Positions 53,465 through 62,702 of a stretch of DNA of 64,000 bases are shown in pieces. Every line of letters starts with the position of its first letter. Within the stretch, counting starts at the first letter, position 1. Source of the stretch: Hymenobacter properus. GTDB lineage: Bacteria > Bacteroidota > Bacteroidia > Cytophagales > Hymenobacteraceae. Under the pieces are notes generated by a model. That model was not told the origin of the DNA. It saw only the letters and a program-made list of their open reading frames with translations, and did no database searches. The stretch lies in contig NZ_JADQDP010000003.1 in assembly GCF_015694735.1 (NCBI RefSeq), positions 310,001 to 374,000 of the forward strand, written 5' to 3'. The translations under genes and the position numbers were made by a program.

Positions 53465-55270
53465 ATGAAAAAACTTCTTACGCGCACTTTCGGGGGCTAC
53501 TGGGTCGGCTTGATTTTATTTTTGGTGCTGGCCCGACCGTCGGCTTTTGCTCAAGCCCCGGCCTGGCAAACGGCCGTGGCGACCGACCAGGTGGGATTCC
53601 CTCGTATTTCAGAGGTGAGCGCCACCACCACCGATGCCAATGGCAACGTGTACGCGGTGGGCACCTTCACCAGCACCACCACTTTTGGCAACACCACCCT
53701 GACTCCCACGGGAAACTACCTCAATCTCTTTGTAGCCAAATGGAGCACGGCCAGCCGGAGCTTCGTGTGGGCGCAACAAGCCGGGAGCGACGGCCGGTTC
53801 GCAATGCATGTCCGCAGCATTGCCGTGAACGGCAACAATGTGTACATCAGCGGCTCGTTTAGTGGCGACGGCACCTTCGGAGCCATTTCCGTTCCGCCCC
53901 CCACCAACCCGAACCAGCTGTCTACTAACTTCATCGCGAAGCTGACCGATGCCGGCACCAGTGCCAGCTTCGCGTGGGTACAGCCTGGTGTGGGGGCCTC
54001 GGCGCTGGCCGCCAACGGCACCAGTGTATACGCTGCCGGCCCCTTCTATCCCACGCTGACCCTGGGCAGCACGGTGCTGACCAATCCCTATCAGCTGGGG
54101 GGCAGCTTCGTAACCAAATTCACTGACACCGGCACGGGGCCGGTTTTTGTGTGGGCCAAGCAATGCGGCGCGTTGAATTATGGTACCATCACGGCGTTGG
54201 CCGTTGAAGGAGCCAACGTGTACGTGTCGGGGTATTTTTACAGCAACACCGCACTTTTCGACGCCATCACCCTCACCAATACAACGCAATTTGCGGGGGG
54301 CGTTACCGCTACTGCATGCGACGCCTTTGTGGCCAAGCTAACCGATGCCGGTTCCACCGCCAGTTTCACCTGGGCGCAGCAGGTGCGCGGCACGGGCTTC
54401 GACCTGGCCCTCGCTTTGGCCGTGAACGGCCCCAGCGTGTACGTGGCCGGCTACTACGGCAGCAACAACGTGAACCCGGCGGGACCAGCGTATCCGCCAG
54501 CCTCCTTCGGCACCATCGCCTTGCCAAACAGTGGCACCTACGATGCCTTCGTGGCCAAAATAACGGACGCGGGGACTACCAGCAGCTATGCCTGGGCCCA
54601 ACGCGGTGGTGGCACGGGCATGGATTCGGCCACGGCCGTTACCGTGCGCGGCAACAACGTGTACGTGGCGGGCGCTTATGACAGCCAGCAAGCCGATTTT
54701 GGCACCACCACGCTCAGCAATGCCAGAAGCATGACCCGTGGATTATCGCGCGACATCTTTGTGACCAAGCTTGTGGATGCCGGCACCAGCAGCAGCTTTG
54801 CCTGGGCGCAACAAGCCGGCGGCAGCGAGGGCGACTACGCCAATTCCATTGCCTTAGTCGGGGCAAACGTTATGGTAGCAGGGGCAGCGGGCCCCTCGGC
54901 CAGCTTCGGTTCGCAAACCATCAACACGGCCAGCGGCCAGAGCACGTACAACCAAGTTGGCTTCTTGGCCTCCCTCACCGACCCCACCCTCACAGCCACT
55001 ACGGCGGCAAAAGGCGACTTGCGTTTCTCTCTGGCCCCCAACCCAGCCCGCACCACCGCCACCGTGCAGCTGCCCGCCGTGCCCGGGGCCACCGCCGCCG
55101 CTCTGACACTGACCGACGCGCTGGGCCGCACTTTGCGCAATGAAACCGTGCCGCTGTCCGCCGCCAGCCGTCGCCACGAGCTGGACCTGCGCGGCCTCGC
55201 GCCCGGCCTCTACGCCGTGCAGGTGCAGGTCGAGGGCACACGCGACGTCCAGCGGCTGGTAGTAGAATAA
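53465..55270 (+). CDS. T9SS-exported repeat protein 4
   Basis: A 601-residue secreted protein; ATG at 53465 opens a signal peptide (GLILFLVLARPSAFAQ). Same unit type as its neighbours, for example VNGPSVYVAGYYGSN and VRGNNVYVAGAYDSQ, with the closing strand KLTDAGSTASFTWAQQVRG. The T9SS type A sorting domain ends in LVVE (APNPARTTATVQLPAVPGAT; LAPGLYAVQVQV). It lies 157 bases after protein 3 and 95 bases before protein 5. Units in different parts of the protein carry insertions of different length, so the number of blades is uncertain. Confidence 0.9.
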   Translation: MKKLLTRTFGGYWVGLILFLVLARPSAFAQAPAWQTAVATDQVGFPRISEVSATTTDANGNVYAVGTFTSTTTFGNTTLTPTGNYLNLFVAKWSTASRSFVWAQQAGSDGRFAMHVRSIAVNGNNVYISGSFSGDGTFGAISVPPPTNPNQLSTNFIAKLTDAGTSASFAWVQPGVGASALAANGTSVYAAGPFYPTLTLGSTVLTNPYQLGGSFVTKFTDTGTGPVFVWAKQCGALNYGTITALAVEGANVYVSGYFYSNTALFDAITLTNTTQFAGGVTATACDAFVAKLTDAGSTASFTWAQQVRGTGFDLALALAVNGPSVYVAGYYGSNNVNPAGPAYPPASFGTIALPNSGTYDAFVAKITDAGTTSSYAWAQRGGGTGMDSATAVTVRGNNVYVAGAYDSQQADFGTTTLSNARSMTRGLSRDIFVTKLVDAGTSSSFAWAQQAGGSEGDYANSIALVGANVMVAGAAGPSASFGSQTINTASGQSTYNQVGFLASLTDPTLTATTAAKGDLRFSLAPNPARTTATVQLPAVPGATAAALTLTDALGRTLRNETVPLSAASRRHELDLRGLAPGLYAVQVQVEGTRDVQRLVVE

Positions 55271-55365
55271 GGCAGCACTGATGCCGTGCATTGAAGCTTT
55301 TTTTCAGGTCCAACATTCGTAGCAGACGTCACGTATTGGCGTCATTTATTCTCCGTCACCCACCC

Positions 55366-57120
55366 ATGAAGATACTATTTACCCGCCTTTTACGACCTGT
55401 TACGCCGACCTGGCTATGGGTGCTGCTGTTGGTGCTGGCCGCCGCTGCCGGCCGGGCCCAAACGCCCACCTGGCAGTCGGCAATGATGGTGGGCGGCAGC
55501 AATACCAATCTGCTCATTAAGGCCACGGCCGCGTCGGCCAGCGGCGATTTGTACGTGGCCGGCAGCTTTTCCAATTTCGTCACCATCGGCAACACTACGC
55601 TGCAAAGCTTAGGGGGCACCGACGGCTTTGTGGCCAAGTGGAGCCCCGTCGCCAACGACTTTGTGTGGGCCCGCAGCCTTGGCGGCTCCGACCTCGACCA
55701 GGTAACGGCCGTGGCACTCAACGGCAACCAGGTATACCTCGCCGGCACCTTTTTCAGCCCCTCGGCTGGCTTCGGCAGCATCAACATCAGCAACGCCAGC
55801 GGCTACAGCACCGTGAGCACCGATGCCTTCGTGGCCAAGCTCACCGATGCCGGCAACACCGCCAGCTTCAACTGGGCACAGCAGTTGGGCGGCACCGGCC
55901 AAGACGCCGCCACGGCCCTGGTGGCCAACGGCAACAGCGTGTACGTGGGCGGGCAGTTTGCCAGTTCCACGGCCAGCTTCGGCAGCGTTTCGCTCACCAA
56001 TTCCACCGCCTCGCCCACGTTTGCCGACGGCTTCATCGCCAAGCTCGTGGATGGCGGCACAAGCACCAGCGTGAGTTGGGCGCAGGCCATCACGGGCCCG
56101 GCGGCCAAGGCCGTCAACGCCCTGGCCGTGAGCGGAGCCAACGTGTACGCCACGGGGTCCTTTGGGGGGCTTTTGGTGAATTTTGGCGGCAGCAGCCTGC
56201 CCAATGCCGGCGGCACGGCCAATGCCTACGTGGCCAAAATAGCCGATGCTGGCACCAGCAGCACCTGGCAGTGGGCGCTGCAGGCCGGCGGCGCCGGCCG
56301 CGACGTGGGCCAGGCCCTGGCCGTGCGCGCCAACCGGGTGTATGTGGCGGGCAGCTTCACGAGTACCACCATGCCGCTAGGCAACCTCAGCATTGCCAAT
56401 GCCGACGCGGGTGGCACTTCCGATGCCTTTTTGGCGGCCGTGGCTGATGGCGGCAGCACCGCCGCCTGGCAGTGGGCCCAGCCCGCCGGTGGTATTGCCA
56501 ACGACCAGGCCACCGTACTGACTACCTATGGAACCAGCGGCCTCTACTTGGCCGGCTCCTTCACCAGCAGCGCCATTACCTTGGGCGGTGCCTCCTTTGC
56601 CAACACCAGCGGCAGCGCCCTGGTGGCCAGCCTCGCCGATATCGGCCCCACGGCCACGGCCAACTGGGTGCAACACGGCGGCACCCCCGCCAGCGCCGAC
56701 GCCGCCTGCCTGGCCCTGGCCGGCGCCCGGCTCTACGTGGCGGGCAGCTTCCAGCGGACGGCCACCTTCGGCTCCCAAACGCTGACCAGCACCGTGGCCG
56801 GCGCTACCAATTTCCTGGCCACCCTCACCGATGCCACCGTGACGGCCACGGCAGCTCCCAGCCGCAGTTTCACATTTGAGCTAGCGCCTAACCCGGCCCG
56901 CGCCACCACCAGCGTGCAGCTGCCCGTCGTGCCCGGCGCCACTTCCGCCACGCTGATGCTGACCGACGCGCTGGGCCGTACCCTGCGCACTGAAGCCGTG
57001 ACCTTGCCCGCCGCCGGCCGGCGCCACGAGCTGAACCTGCGCAACTTGGCCCCCGGTCTCTACCTGGTGCAGGTGAGCGCCGGCAACAGCGTCGGCACTC
57101 AGCGGCTGGTGGTGGAATAA
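55366..57120 (+). CDS. T9SS-exported repeat protein 5
   Basis: A 584-residue secreted protein; ATG at 55366 opens a signal peptide (WLWVLLLVLAAAAGRAQ). Units such as VSGANVYATGSFGG and VRANRVYVAGSFTS alternate with KIADAGTSSTWQWALQAGG; the units are more regular than in proteins 3 and 4. The T9SS type A sorting domain ends LVVE (ELAPNPARATTSVQLPVVPG; LAPGLYLVQVSAG). It shares the ending QRLVVE with protein 3 and 4, showing recent common origin of the sorting domains. A terminator follows. Confidence 0.9.
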   Translation: MKILFTRLLRPVTPTWLWVLLLVLAAAAGRAQTPTWQSAMMVGGSNTNLLIKATAASASGDLYVAGSFSNFVTIGNTTLQSLGGTDGFVAKWSPVANDFVWARSLGGSDLDQVTAVALNGNQVYLAGTFFSPSAGFGSINISNASGYSTVSTDAFVAKLTDAGNTASFNWAQQLGGTGQDAATALVANGNSVYVGGQFASSTASFGSVSLTNSTASPTFADGFIAKLVDGGTSTSVSWAQAITGPAAKAVNALAVSGANVYATGSFGGLLVNFGGSSLPNAGGTANAYVAKIADAGTSSTWQWALQAGGAGRDVGQALAVRANRVYVAGSFTSTTMPLGNLSIANADAGGTSDAFLAAVADGGSTAAWQWAQPAGGIANDQATVLTTYGTSGLYLAGSFTSSAITLGGASFANTSGSALVASLADIGPTATANWVQHGGTPASADAACLALAGARLYVAGSFQRTATFGSQTLTSTVAGATNFLATLTDATVTATAAPSRSFTFELAPNPARATTSVQLPVVPGATSATLMLTDALGRTLRTEAVTLPAAGRRHELNLRNLAPGLYLVQVSAGNSVGTQRLVVE

Positions 57121-57149
57121 GCCGTTTAAACACTACACATGAGCTTACG

Positions 57150-57186
57150 AAAAGGGGCTTCCGCGGCAGCGGGAGCCCCTTTTTTC
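57150..57186 (+). terminator. Terminator after T9SS protein 5
   Basis: AAAGGGGCTTCC pairs with GGGAGCCCCTTTTTT in a GC-rich stem; a six-T tail follows, 30 bases after the stop. Confidence 0.8.
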
Positions 57187-57246
57187 GTGGATGAGGAAAA
57201 TAGCGGCTGCGGGTAAGCAATAAAATTTTGTGCTGGCCCGGCTATC

Positions 57247-57278
57247 GCAAACGATTGGGTAACTATCACAATCGTTGC
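57247..57278. promoter_or_regulatory. Operator-like inverted repeat upstream of the xylanase gene
   Basis: GCAAACGATTG (57247-57257) and CAATCGTTGC (57269-57278) are inverted copies, with one extra base in the left half, around an 11-base centre. Each half also has the AAnCGnTT core seen in many LacI-family operators, so it may be two sites or one split site. It is about 150 bases before the xylanase start. No regulator is visible nearby. Confidence 0.4.
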
Positions 57279-57421
57279 CGCTGAAAAAAGTGTCTTTCCA
57301 GCAGAAAAACAGGCATTTATTCAATAAGGACGGGGCATACTTTTAAACCGGATGCCAGCGCCGGACGCGGCAAAAGCAGCCGATTTCTTTTCTACAATTC
57401 CCACCAACCCCCGTCCTTCCT

Positions 57422-60400
57422 ATGAAGAAACTTCAACGCGTTTTTCTCACGCTGGCAGTTGCCCTGAGCGGCCACCTCACCCTTTCGGCGCAGAATGCGC
57501 CCGTGCCTTTCCAAGCCGAAAGCGGCACCTCGGCCGGCGGGGCTATTGCGGGCGCGGCACAGGGCGACTGGGCCTTCCGCACCACGGGCACTCCCGCCGT
57601 CACGTATGCCACCTCGCTTACTGATGTGACGTCCATCACCGGCGGCGGAAGCTTTCCGGGCAACGCCAACCGGGTGCTGAGCTACACCGTGACCTTCCCC
57701 GGAGCGGGCACCTACGATTTGTACGCCCGCATCCGCGTGGGGGCCAACGGAGCCAACGACGACAGCTTTTTTTACGGCAACAGCTTCGGGGCCAAGGGCG
57801 TGACCACAGCCTCGGATTGGGTGAACTGCAACAACCTTTTCAACATCGGCTACACCGGCGCCACCCAGGTAGTGGACGGCGGCGGCGCGGCCGGCACCGG
57901 CGTGTGGAAATGGATTAACCTTTCAAAGTACACATTCGGCGGGGCCGCGCTGGTGAACTTCACCGTGCCGGCCGGCGCCCTCATCCAGACCTTCCAGATT
58001 GGGGCCCGCGAGGATGGGCTTGATTTTGACAAGTTCGTGTTTGGCGAAACCGGGCGGTATTTCACAGTGGCCAACCTTGATGCCGGCGCGCAGGGCTCCA
58101 GCACGCCGCCGGTCACCTTCACGCCCACCGGTGCGCCTTTTGCCACGGGCAAGCCCAAGTACCTAGGCTGCGCCTACAGTTCGGCCCAGGCGCCCTTCTT
58201 CGGCAACTACTGGGACGCCGTGACGCCCGAAAATGGCGGCAAGTGGGGCAGCGTGGAAGGCACGCGCGGCACCTACAACTGGACCGAGGCCGACGCGGCT
58301 TACGCGCAGGCCGTGGCCACGGGCGGCCCGTTCCGCTTTCACACGCTCATTTGGGGCACTCAGCAGCCCACCTGGCTGGTGGGCCTCTCGCAAGCCGACC
58401 AGCTGACGGCCATCAACCAGTGGTTTGCGGCCGTGCGCGACCATTTCGCGGGCAAGCGCATCGATTTTATTGACGTGGTGAACGAGCCCACGCACCAGCC
58501 CCCGGTAGTACGGGCCGGCGTGGCCGACTGCGGCGGCTACATCGCCGCGCTGGGCGGCAGCGGCACCACCGGCTGGGATTGGGTGATTACCTCCTTCCAG
58601 CTGGCCCGCCAGTATTTCCCAAATGCCAAGCTGATGCTGAACGAGTACAGCGTGGAAAACGAGCCCGCGCGGGCCGCCACCTACGTCACCATCGCCAACC
58701 TGCTGAAGGCCCGCGGGCTGATTGACGCCATTGGCATTCAGGGGCACTCGTTCTCGCTGGCGTCCACGTCCACGGCGTCCATTCAGGCCAACATGGCCAC
58801 GCTGGCCGCCACCAACCTGCCGCTCTACGTCACCGAGTTCGACCTCGACGGCCTGGCCGATGCCGACCAGCTCGCCAATTACCAGCGCGTGTTTCCGCTG
58901 TTTTGGGAAAACCCGGCCGTGCGCGGCATCACCATGTGGGGCTACCGCGTGGGCCACTGGCGCACCGCCCAGGGCGCCAACCTGGCCAACGCCGACAACA
59001 CGGAGCGCCCGGCCCTGGTGTGGCTGCGCAACTACGTGGCCAGCACCTACACCGGCCCCATGTGGACCGGCAACACCAGCAGCGCCTGGAGCACCGCCAG
59101 CAACTGGATAGCCAACAACGGCGCCCCCGCCAACGCCCTGGTGTCGCGGAACTCGACCTATACCCTGCCCCTGGCCACGGACGACGCCTTCTTCCCCGGC
59201 TATGCCGCCAACCAACCCACGGTGAGCGGGGCGCAGGCCATTCGCAGCGTCACGCTATCGGGCAGCGGCGCCGCCCTCACTACCCCCGCCGGCAGCACCC
59301 TCACCCTGACGGGCAACCTGACCAACAACGGCGGTGCGCTGACCGGCAGCGGCAACGGCACCATTGTGCTGGCCGGCACCGCCGCCCAAACCATCGGCGG
59401 CACCAGCGTTTCCAATTTTCAGAACCTGACTGTGGGCGCGGCCGGAGCCAACCTGGCCGCCGCCGCCGGCGTGCGCCAGCTGCTGAGCCTGGCCGGCAAC
59501 CTCACCACCAACGGCCGCACCTTCACGCTGCTCTCCGATGCCACCGGCACGGCTATGGTGGTGAACGCCAACGGCACCGTGGTGGGCAATGCCACTGTGC
59601 AGCGCTACATCGACCAGGCCAACCCGGGCCTGGGCTACCGCCACTACGCGCCGCCGGTGAGCGGCAGCACCGTGGCCGACCTGCAAACCAGCGGCTACAC
59701 GCCGGTGGTGAACCCGGCTTACAACACGCAGGGTAATACCGTGACGACCTTCCCCACGGTGTTCGCCTACAACCCGTCGCGCCTGTTCGCCTCGGCCGAC
59801 CTCGCCACCAGCGCGTTCGACTACGGCTGGGAATCGCCCACTGCGCTGAGCGACGCGCTGAACCCCGGCCAGGGCTACACCGTGAACATTCCGGCCAGCC
59901 AGACCGTGGACTTTGTGGGCGCGCTGAACAACGGCGCCATCAGCCGCAGCGGCCTCACGCGCACCGCCCAGCCGGAGTCGGGCTGGCAGCTGCTGGGCAA
60001 CCCCTATCCTGCCCCGCTCGACTGGGAAACCGTGAGTACCACGGGCCTCGATGCGGCCGTGTACGTGTTCCGTTCCAGCGGCCAATACGCCGGCACCTAC
60101 TCCAGCTACGTGCGCGGCGGCGCCAGCACCAACGGCGGCGCCAACCTGCTGCCCGTGGCGCAGGGATTCTTTGTGCGCACCAGCTCGGCGGCCACGCCGG
60201 GCGCCATCAACTTCTCTAACACGGCCCGCGCCACTACCTACGCCAGCCCCGTCTTCCAGCGCAGCACCACCACCGACCCGCTGGTGCGCCTGGACCTGCG
60301 CGCCGCCACCGGCCCCGCCGATGAAACCGTTGTCAGCTTCGCCAGCGGCGCCAGCGCCGGCTTCGATGCCACTGCCGATGCCTACAAGCTGACCGCCAGC

Positions 60401-60976
60401 GGCGCGCCTGTGCTGGCCAGCGAAATAAGCGCCACCGAATTTCTGTCCATCAACACGTTGCCGGCCCTGGGCGCTGCCGACGTGAGCGTGGCCCTGCGCG
60501 TGGTGGCTCCGCAAGCCGGCGCGTACACCCTGCGCGCCACCGAGCTGCTGAACCTGCCTGCCGGCCGCTATGCCTACCTGCGCGACGCCCAAACTGGCAT
60601 CTTGTTCGACCTGAGCCAGCCCGCTGGCTACACCGTGAGCCTGGCAGCTGGCCCGGCCGCCACCGGCCGCTTCGCGCTGCTCATCACCCAAAACCGGGTG
60701 CTGGCCACGGCGCCGGCCGCCCTCAGCCAGCAAGTGGCCCTCTACCCCAATCCGGCCCACGGCAGCGTTTCGCTGAGCCTCCCCGCCGCGCTGGGCTCGC
60801 AGGCCGTGGCCGTGTCGCTGCTGAACGCCCTGGGCCAAACCGTGCTGCACCAAACCCTGCCCGCCAGCACCGACTTGCTCCGCCCGCTTTCGCTGCCCGG
60901 CCTGGCCCCGGGTATCTACACCGTGCGCCTGCAAACGGCCGCCGGCACCGTCAGCAAGCGCCTGACGATTGAATAA
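57422..60976 (+). CDS. GH10 endo-1,4-beta-xylanase with CBM-like and T9SS domains
   Basis: An 1184-residue secreted xylanase that cuts beta-1,4 bonds in xylan. Order: signal peptide (LTLAVALSGHLTLSAQ), a carbohydrate-binding-like beta domain (residues about 25-215, YDLYARIRVGANGANDDSFF), GH10 barrel (about 240-545) with acid/base Glu355 in DVVNEPTHQPP and nucleophile Glu472 in LYVTEFDLDGLADAD, then a long beta-sandwich region (about 550-1090) that recurs in many Bacteroidota T9SS cargo, and a T9SS type A sorting domain (YPNPAHGSVSLSLPAALGSQ; LAPGIYTVRLQT; ends LTIE). It should act outside the cell. No SusC/SusD pair is adjacent, so it is not in a classic polysaccharide utilisation locus here. 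Confidence 0.94.
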   Translation: MKKLQRVFLTLAVALSGHLTLSAQNAPVPFQAESGTSAGGAIAGAAQGDWAFRTTGTPAVTYATSLTDVTSITGGGSFPGNANRVLSYTVTFPGAGTYDLYARIRVGANGANDDSFFYGNSFGAKGVTTASDWVNCNNLFNIGYTGATQVVDGGGAAGTGVWKWINLSKYTFGGAALVNFTVPAGALIQTFQIGAREDGLDFDKFVFGETGRYFTVANLDAGAQGSSTPPVTFTPTGAPFATGKPKYLGCAYSSAQAPFFGNYWDAVTPENGGKWGSVEGTRGTYNWTEADAAYAQAVATGGPFRFHTLIWGTQQPTWLVGLSQADQLTAINQWFAAVRDHFAGKRIDFIDVVNEPTHQPPVVRAGVADCGGYIAALGGSGTTGWDWVITSFQLARQYFPNAKLMLNEYSVENEPARAATYVTIANLLKARGLIDAIGIQGHSFSLASTSTASIQANMATLAATNLPLYVTEFDLDGLADADQLANYQRVFPLFWENPAVRGITMWGYRVGHWRTAQGANLANADNTERPALVWLRNYVASTYTGPMWTGNTSSAWSTASNWIANNGAPANALVSRNSTYTLPLATDDAFFPGYAANQPTVSGAQAIRSVTLSGSGAALTTPAGSTLTLTGNLTNNGGALTGSGNGTIVLAGTAAQTIGGTSVSNFQNLTVGAAGANLAAAAGVRQLLSLAGNLTTNGRTFTLLSDATGTAMVVNANGTVVGNATVQRYIDQANPGLGYRHYAPPVSGSTVADLQTSGYTPVVNPAYNTQGNTVTTFPTVFAYNPSRLFASADLATSAFDYGWESPTALSDALNPGQGYTVNIPASQTVDFVGALNNGAISRSGLTRTAQPESGWQLLGNPYPAPLDWETVSTTGLDAAVYVFRSSGQYAGTYSSYVRGGASTNGGANLLPVAQGFFVRTSSAATPGAINFSNTARATTYASPVFQRSTTTDPLVRLDLRAATGPADETVVSFASGASAGFDATADAYKLTASGAPVLASEISATEFLSINTLPALGAADVSVALRVVAPQAGAYTLRATELLNLPAGRYAYLRDAQTGILFDLSQPAGYTVSLAAGPAATGRFALLITQNRVLATAPAALSQQVALYPNPAHGSVSLSLPAALGSQAVAVSLLNALGQTVLHQTLPASTDLLRPLSLPGLAPGIYTVRLQTAAGTVSKRLTIE

Positions 60977-60990
60977 TACCTCCCGTCCCA

Positions 60991-61021
60991 AGCCCCCGGC
61001 TGCTGTGGACGGCCGGGGGCT
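60991..61021 (+). terminator. Hairpin after the xylanase gene
   Basis: AGCCCCCGGC and GGCCGGGGGCT form a strong stem with a ten-base loop, 14 bases after the stop. There is no T tail, so it may protect the mRNA end or slow the polymerase rather than terminate. Confidence 0.6.
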
Positions 61022-61072
61022 CCTACCAGCATGGGCGTGAGCATTCTCCTCATCTTTTGCATTCTTCTCAAC

Positions 61073-61303
61073 ATGAAAAACCCCAACACCTGGCGCCTGG
61101 CGCTAACAGCCGCCGCGCTGTGGCTGGCCACGGGAGCAGTATCACAGGCGCTGGCGCAGCCCGGCAGCGGTGGCCCCGGCCCGGGCACGCCCACCACGCC
61201 GACGACGCCCACTGATGTGCCGCTCGATGGCGGCGCTTCGCTGCTGCTAGCGGCCGGCGCGGCCTATGGTCTGAAGCGCCTGCGCAAACGATACAGAGCT
61301 TAA
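61073..61303 (+). CDS. Small PID-CTERM-type sorted protein
   Basis: A 76-residue protein; the ATG at 61073 opens a signal peptide (ALTAAALWLATGAVSQALA). A Gly/Pro/Thr-rich linker (SGGPGPGTPTTPTTPT) leads to the C-terminal VPLDGGASLLLAAGAAYGLK then a basic RKRYRA tail. This VPxDGG-hydrophobic-basic layout is the PID-CTERM type of sorting signal known from Bacteroidota, expected to be handled by a dedicated exosortase/sortase-like enzyme not seen in this window. The mature peptide is only about 25 residues. It lies 96 bases after the xylanase and may share its transcript. Confidence 0.75.
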   Translation: MKNPNTWRLALTAAALWLATGAVSQALAQPGSGGPGPGTPTTPTTPTDVPLDGGASLLLAAGAAYGLKRLRKRYRA

Positions 61304-61323
61304 TTACCTACCGAAACAGCATT

Positions 61324-61359
61324 AAAAAGCCGCCTTGCATGAGCTAAGGCGGCTTTTTT
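61324..61359 (+). terminator. Bidirectional terminator between convergent genes
   Basis: AAAAAGCCGCCTT and AAGGCGGCTTTTTT are perfect arms around GCATGAGCT, with A/T runs on both sides. It lies between the small sorted protein (plus) and the DAHP synthase gene (minus). Confidence 0.85.
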
Positions 61360-61432
61360 ATATACTACAAGTATAAAACGCGCACAAAACGCATTTTGCT
61401 TACTGTTTCACCCGGTGTGTGTACCCGTTGAT

Positions 61433-62527
61433 TCAGCTTTCCATCACCTTATTCTGGCGGTTGATGGATTCCAAATGTACTGCGGCCAGGTACTGCTCCA
61501 CAAATTCTTGCGTGAGGCCCACGGAAGCCCCCTGGCGCTGGGCACGTTCAAGCACTTCATTCCAGCGGTTGGTTTGGAGGATGGTGAGGTCGTTTTCCTT
61601 TTTGTAGTGGCCTATTTTCTCCGCTACCGCCATGCGGCGGCCCAAGAGCTGCATCATTTCAGCGTCGAGCTGGTTGATTTGCTCGCGCAGGCCGGTGAGG
61701 GCCGAGAGGAATTCCTGCTCGTGGGTGGGTTCGTGGCGCCACACCAGGTCCTGGATGAGGGCGCGCAGTACCTCGGGGGTGATTTGCTGCTTGGCGTCGC
61801 TCCAGGCATTATCCGGGTCGATGTGGCTTTCCAGCATGTTGCCGTCGAAGCCCAAGTTAAGGGCTTGCTGGGCCACGGCGGCCAGCGTGTCGCGCCGCCC
61901 GCAAATGTGGCTGGGGTCGCAGAGTAGCGGCAAACCAGGCAGCCGGCGACGCATCTCGATGGGCAGATGCCACATGGGCGCGTTGCGGAAATCGGTGTTG
62001 CCGTAGCTGGAGAAGCCACGGTGAATAAGGCCAATTTGCGGCACGCCGGCTTTTTGCAGGCGTTCCACGGCGCCTACCCACAGCTCCAATTCCGGGTGAA
62101 TGGGGTTTTTGACGAGTACCGGCACGTCGACGCCGCGCAGGGCACTGGCTATTTCCTGTACCGAAAATGGGTTGCCAGTGGTGCGGGCGCCCACCCACAA
62201 GATGTCGATGCCGAAGGCCAGGCAGTCTTCCACGTGTTTGGCGGTGGCGACTTCTACGGCCGTGGGCAGGCCGGTCAGCTCGCTGGCGCGTTTTAGCCAG
62301 GGCAGGCCCCGGGTGCCCACGCCCTCAAAGCCGCCAGGCTTGGTGCGGGGCTTCCAGATGCCGGCGCGCAGGGCCTGCACCTTGCCGGTGGCGGCCAGGC
62401 GCTGGCAGGTTTCGAGCACCTGCTCTTCGGTTTCGGCCGAGCACGGTCCGGCGATGAGGAAGGGCTTGTCGTCGGGCTGGCGGTTGAATAAGGCGGACTT
62501 CATGGCGGGGATGGAGGCTTGATTCAT
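61433..62527 (-). CDS. Bifunctional DAHP synthase/chorismate mutase
   Basis: A 364-residue fusion in aromatic amino acid synthesis. Residues about 15-265 are a type I DAHP synthase of the KDOPS-like beta group (AGPCSAETEEQVLETC at the PEP site; LRAGIWKPRTKPGGFEGVG; PLLCDPSHICGRRDTL). Residues about 275-364 are an AroQ-type chorismate mutase (LREQINQLDAEMMQLLGRRM, KKENDLTILQTNRWNEVLE). The fusion is common in Bacteroidota, where the mutase also provides feedback control. It is last of the minus-strand set aminotransferase-tyrA-aroA(Q). A family B repeat and a 175-base gap separate it from tyrA. Start at 62525-62527; an internal Met at residue 9 is possible. Confidence 0.95.
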   Translation of the reverse strand: MNQASIPAMKSALFNRQPDDKPFLIAGPCSAETEEQVLETCQRLAATGKVQALRAGIWKPRTKPGGFEGVGTRGLPWLKRASELTGLPTAVEVATAKHVEDCLAFGIDILWVGARTTGNPFSVQEIASALRGVDVPVLVKNPIHPELELWVGAVERLQKAGVPQIGLIHRGFSSYGNTDFRNAPMWHLPIEMRRRLPGLPLLCDPSHICGRRDTLAAVAQQALNLGFDGNMLESHIDPDNAWSDAKQQITPEVLRALIQDLVWRHEPTHEQEFLSALTGLREQINQLDAEMMQLLGRRMAVAEKIGHYKKENDLTILQTNRWNEVLERAQRQGASVGLTQEFVEQYLAAVHLESINRQNKVMES

Positions 62528-62570
62528 TTGTCTATTGATTGTTTGGAGTAGTTAGAAGTCGGCTTCAACC

Positions 62571-62665
62571 GTCATGCCGAACGCAGCCGAGGCATCTCGC
62601 TCGCTTCGTTGAACTGATTGAATTGCGTGGCACACGCGAGATGCCTCTGCTGCGCTCGGCATGAC
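62571..62665. repeat. Family B inverted repeat, copy 3
   Basis: Arms 62571-62600 and 62636-62665 (core GTCATGCCGAACGCAGCCG) with one or two changes and a 35-base loop. It fills the space between the prephenate dehydrogenase gene and the DAHP synthase gene. Confidence 0.85.
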
Positions 62666-62702
62666 CGTTCTTTTTTTATCGTTTAGTTGTTCTCACAATT
62701 CA

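Larger units (their letters stand above)
57121..57421. other. Intergenic region before the xylanase gene
   Basis: 301 bases with no ORF of interest. It holds a terminator for the T9SS gene and, near its centre, an inverted repeat that could be an operator for the xylanase gene; both are listed on their own. The last 130 bases are AT-rich and show no further repeat. Confidence 0.5.

Noticed and set aside
59255..60991. 578-codon minus-strand frame under the xylanase gene
   Set aside because: Shadow frame of a GC-rich coding region; no recognisable motif, while the plus frame is a clear GH10/T9SS protein.
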